DNA of 25,641 nt, from positions 1-25,641 of the forward strand of contig JAEEII010000093.1 of the NCBI GenBank assembly GCA_016281295.1. The letters run 5' to 3'. This document shows, one piece after another, positions 23,584-25,641 of the stretch. A program made the translations under genes and the position numbers. Position 1 is the first letter of the stretch; every line of letters begins with the position of its first letter. The notes under the pieces are model-generated. The model did not search any database, was not told the origin of the DNA, and saw only the letters and a list, made by a program, of their open reading frames with translations. The stretch is from Bacteroidales bacterium (GTDB lineage: Bacteria; Bacteroidota; Bacteroidia; Bacteroidales; F082).

Positions 23584-23643
23584 TTACTCTCTCCTTTCAT
23601 TTCTTTTAACCTTAATCACCAGATGCATATCAAAGGCAATTTT
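23584..23643 (-). pseudogene. 3' remnant of a second HIRAN gene
   Basis: Directly after the TGA of the 456-residue gene, and in the same frame, 19 codons read KIAFDMHLVIKVKRNERRE and then stop. The tail MHLVIKVKRNE matches the intact HIRAN protein's VHLTIKIKRNE. By eye 25 of 33 bases agree, and several of the differences are synonymous. There is no start codon of its own. It may be what is left of a duplicated HIRAN gene. It also supplies the GAAAGGAG Shine-Dalgarno sequence for the zinc-ribbon gene. Confidence 0.55.
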
Positions 23644-25014
23644 TCACTCGTTATTTGCTATTCTTCCTTGCAGCCAAAATGCACCCCTTAACAAAGTACC
23701 TTTTCGCACACCTTCCATCGTTCTTTTATTGATATATAGCGGAATATAAGTTTCTTCAGGCTCATGGCAAATAGAAATGATGGCCTTGAAATATTTGTTG
23801 CCAAAAAGCGATACATTTTTCACCGACTTTACCTTTGAGGCAAATGATACGTCATCGGGATAATCGTCATCATAGTTGAGGAAAGCGACAAGTTCGTCAT
23901 TATAAAACGTTAATGGTTTCAGTTTTCCTTCTTCATCATACTTCTCTTCCAACCCCATATCCTTACGCAATCTGGCAGAAGTTTCTTCATCAAGCACGGT
24001 TTCTTCCTCACCTTCGTACAAAGAATATGCACATGCCGATAATTCAACATCAATCTCGTTTCCAATCACATATTTACTCTTGTTCAAGAAATAATCTGTT
24101 GCAAAAAATGCTAAAGAAAGTTCCTTTGTTTTAGCATGGACGACCGCCTCTATTTTGCTTTTAAATTCCTGTATTTCAGTAATCTGCAAACAATGGATTG
24201 CTCCCTTGTGCATCGGATAGGCAGTCAAGAAATCGTACCTGTCCTCTGTTTTGTTTTTCAATAACAAAGCCACCACACCCATCTCAGTGCCAACTCTTAG
24301 CGCTGTTATCTCCACTTCCTCATTTTTGATTTCTTTATTACTAAACTTGCAAACAGCATTGCCATAAAATGGCCAAGAACCAATCTCTGGAAGTTGTTCA
24401 TCCGCAAATTGAGTAGCAGACATGATTGTTTCAATATGGGCACCTTGCAAATCAAAATATCGGTTAAATCTATTCTCATCGACACCATCTATGAAAAGAT
24501 TCTCCCCATCCACCTTGTCTTTCACGGAGAGCAAATACTGGGCAAAAATCTCCTCCAATTTTCGAGCTTGGGCATCAGTAAGCAGTGTGCCGCTATGGCC
24601 TTTGCTCCACTCGAAGTCAGGAATGGCCTCCTTCAACTGCGCCGTGGTGATAATGGGCATGGTTTCAGGATTGACGATGAAGTTGGGTTGCATGTCCATA
24701 TAATAGATTTGACGGCTCTGACGCAGGCGATTCCAGTCACGATCGGTGTATGGTTCAGAGGTGAAGATTCCACTCATCACAACGCCAGTGTTGCCTTCTC
24801 CGACGCGCACCATGAAAAAGCGGTCGCCTTTGTGAGCCTTCTCCCATTCATATACACTCCAGTTGAACTCCCAATCATCTATATGGGCAATGCTGTCAAT
24901 GTGGTTATGAATGGTGATACTCGAGATGGCCGGATTCCACATCAGGATGAAAGTATGTTGGTTGGCATTAAAACCTTCCCCGGGGTTTTGGTACATTGGA
25001 TCCATGGTTTTCAT
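23644..25014 (-). CDS. Unknown protein with possible EVE/PUA-like N-terminal domain
   Basis: 456 residues, cytosolic. About residues 20-150 resemble the EVE/PUA fold that reads modified bases or RNA: HTFILMWNPA, W-x3-EWEKAHKGDRFFMVRVGEG, then GVVMSGIFTSEPY, a pattern of NPk-W ... GD-x-FFmvRvG ... GIvGsG. This is a resemblance in pattern, not a confident assignment. The middle and C-terminal parts (ending KGTLLRGAFWLQGRI) are not recognised. It starts 15 bp after the HIRAN gene and is almost surely co-transcribed with it. The stop is followed in frame by the HIRAN-like remnant, so read-through would add 19 residues. Confidence 0.7.
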   Translation of the reverse strand: MKTMDPMYQNPGEGFNANQHTFILMWNPAISSITIHNHIDSIAHIDDWEFNWSVYEWEKAHKGDRFFMVRVGEGNTGVVMSGIFTSEPYTDRDWNRLRQSRQIYYMDMQPNFIVNPETMPIITTAQLKEAIPDFEWSKGHSGTLLTDAQARKLEEIFAQYLLSVKDKVDGENLFIDGVDENRFNRYFDLQGAHIETIMSATQFADEQLPEIGSWPFYGNAVCKFSNKEIKNEEVEITALRVGTEMGVVALLLKNKTEDRYDFLTAYPMHKGAIHCLQITEIQEFKSKIEAVVHAKTKELSLAFFATDYFLNKSKYVIGNEIDVELSACAYSLYEGEEETVLDEETSARLRKDMGLEEKYDEEGKLKPLTFYNDELVAFLNYDDDYPDDVSFASKVKSVKNVSLFGNKYFKAIISICHEPEETYIPLYINKRTMEGVRKGTLLRGAFWLQGRIANNE

Positions 25015-25029
25015 TTTTTTGTCCTTAAA

Positions 25030-25380
25030 TCATTTTTGTTCGTTCCTTTTGATCTTAATCGTCAGGTGCACCTGCTCTTCGGGATGCACCTGCTCGTTGA
25101 TTTGGTTGATGCGGCACTCGAAAATCTCGTTGTAGTCCAGATCCATCAGCAGGGCGATGGTGCTGTTTTGCGCCCGTGGGATGTAGCCGAGACAGACTTG
25201 CTCGTCGTTCTCTTGGTCGTGGTAGCACACCATCACCGCATTGGGGTCGTAGCGGTTGTCGGCCTCACGCACCAGTTCCAGTTTGGTGCCTACTTTCAGC
25301 TGGTCCCAAACCTCATCGGCTTCGTGATACATTCTTCCTGCCAGGTGGCAATTCATGAAAAACATCTTCTTTGCATTCAT
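25030..25380 (-). CDS. HIRAN-domain protein
   Basis: A 116-residue protein that is almost entirely a HIRAN domain: GTKLELVREADNRYDPNAV (31-49), then CLGYIPRAQN at about 63-72, then the basic tail HLTIKIKRNEQK. HIRAN domains bind single-stranded DNA ends or stalled forks in HLTF/Rad5 helicases. Stand-alone copies are common in bacteria and often sit near DNA-metabolism or defence genes. It is first in a unit with the 456-residue protein and carries copy 3 of the shared element upstream. Confidence 0.9.
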   Translation of the reverse strand: MNAKKMFFMNCHLAGRMYHEADEVWDQLKVGTKLELVREADNRYDPNAVMVCYHDQENDEQVCLGYIPRAQNSTIALLMDLDYNEIFECRINQINEQVHPEEQVHLTIKIKRNEQK

Positions 25381-25420
25381 AATCGTGTGTTTTTAAGGGT
25401 TAAACATGCTTATCACGATG

Positions 25421-25462
25421 CAAAAATAGATGGTGGTTGTGCCAAATCATGGTACAAGTTTA
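25421..25462 (-). promoter_or_regulatory. Shared promoter element, copy 3
   Basis: On the minus strand, ACTTGTACCATGATTTG, then GCACAA, then 8 bp, then TATTTTTG (25428-25421). The element ends 56 bp before the HIRAN ATG. The TTTG-to-TA gap is 14 bp, as in copies 1 and 2. Confidence 0.7.
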
Positions 25463-25525
25463 TGTTTTTTTCCTTTTTCTGAAATAACAATAAGAAAAAA
25501 ACTAAGAAGCTGTTTTGATTTTTTT

Positions 25526-25641
25526 CGAGCTTATTTGAGAGGGATTTTTGAGGATGATTTTTCTGTTGAGCGAACGACGATAGCGGGCTATCGGAGCGAG
25601 CGAAACAAAAAATCAGACCAAAAAGACCCTCAAAGAAGCCG
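25526..25641. repeat. Long imperfect inverted repeat at the right edge
   Basis: The left arm starts at 25526 (CGAGCTTATTTGAGAGGG) and the right arm ends at or past 25641 (CCCTCAAAGAAGCCG). Inner arms also match: TGATTTTTCTGTT (25555-25567) against AAACAAAAAATCA (25603-25615). The tip is a perfect hairpin, CGATAGC-GG-GCTATCG (25578-25593), flanked by direct repeats GAGCGAACG and GAGCGAGCG. No reading frame is evident. It could be a dispersed repeat, a small non-autonomous element, or a structured RNA; it may continue past the window. The 63 bases before it (25463-25525) are AT-rich and hold nothing I can name. Confidence 0.65.

Noticed and set aside
25415..25446. TTGGCAC ... TTGC resembling a sigma-54 promoter before the HIRAN gene
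   Set aside because: The GG and GC are far more than 10 bp apart, and the conserved three-copy alignment with TATTTTTG explains the region better.
1..25641. tRNA, rRNA, CRISPR arrays, transposases or T-box/FMN riboswitch leaders
   Set aside because: None was found by reading both strands; intergenic gaps are short and show only the elements listed.

Overview
The window looks like a chromosomal segment from an order Bacteroidales (Bacteroidota) bacterium. The evidence is a type IX secretion (T9SS) style C-terminal sorting domain, a lamin-tail-domain surface protein, a C69 dipeptidase, a very long class-2 IleRS, an ileS-dksA-lspA gene order, and promoters with the Bacteroidota -7 box TAnnTTTG. 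The species cannot be told from the sequence alone.

Layout. (1) Positions 1-1571: the 3' end of a gene with two TonB C-terminal domains, then a compact hicAB toxin-antitoxin cassette. Identical, inverted hairpin terminators lie on both sides of the cassette. (2) Positions 1574-7176: a leftward housekeeping block, asd -> ribF (4-bp ATGA overlap) -> C69 dipeptidase -> glnS. (3) Positions 7185-9764: a large secreted lamin-tail protein, transcribed rightward from a promoter region shared back to back with asd. (4) Positions 9766-15772: a leftward block, ileS -> dksA-like -> lspA (GTGA overlap) -> gpmA -> PPP-family phosphatase, joining isoleucyl-tRNA charging, a transcription factor, lipoprotein signal peptidase and glycolysis. 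(5) Positions 15832-18728: a large T9SS cargo protein with its own promoter and terminator. (6) Positions 18768-25462: an accessory stretch holding an orphan HigA-like regulator, several unrecognised proteins, a PD-(D/E)XK nuclease-like protein, a zinc-ligand-poor sirtuin, a zinc-ribbon protein, and a HIRAN protein paired with a possible EVE/PUA-like protein. (7) The right edge lies inside a long imperfect inverted repeat.

The most notable signal is a conserved promoter-like element in the accessory stretch. It is about 25 bp long, followed by 8 bp and then a -7 box. It occurs three times, always in the orientation of the following gene, 49-56 bp before its start. The genes are the unknown TPR/FHDAEI protein, the membrane-anchored unknown, and the HIRAN-led pair. 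This suggests a small co-regulated accessory regulon. The orphan HigA-like regulator lies divergent from copy 1 and is a candidate, though unproven, regulator.

Other notable points: heptanucleotide tandem arrays at four places, two of them inside the essential genes asd and ileS; an IleRS with the swapped GxHH active-site motif linked to mupirocin hyper-resistance; a DksA with the CxxT-x17-CxxA pattern of zinc-independent DksA2; and the 3' remnant of a second HIRAN gene lying in frame behind a stop codon. No tRNA, rRNA, CRISPR array or insertion sequence was seen. No gene-free gap exceeds about 300 bases.
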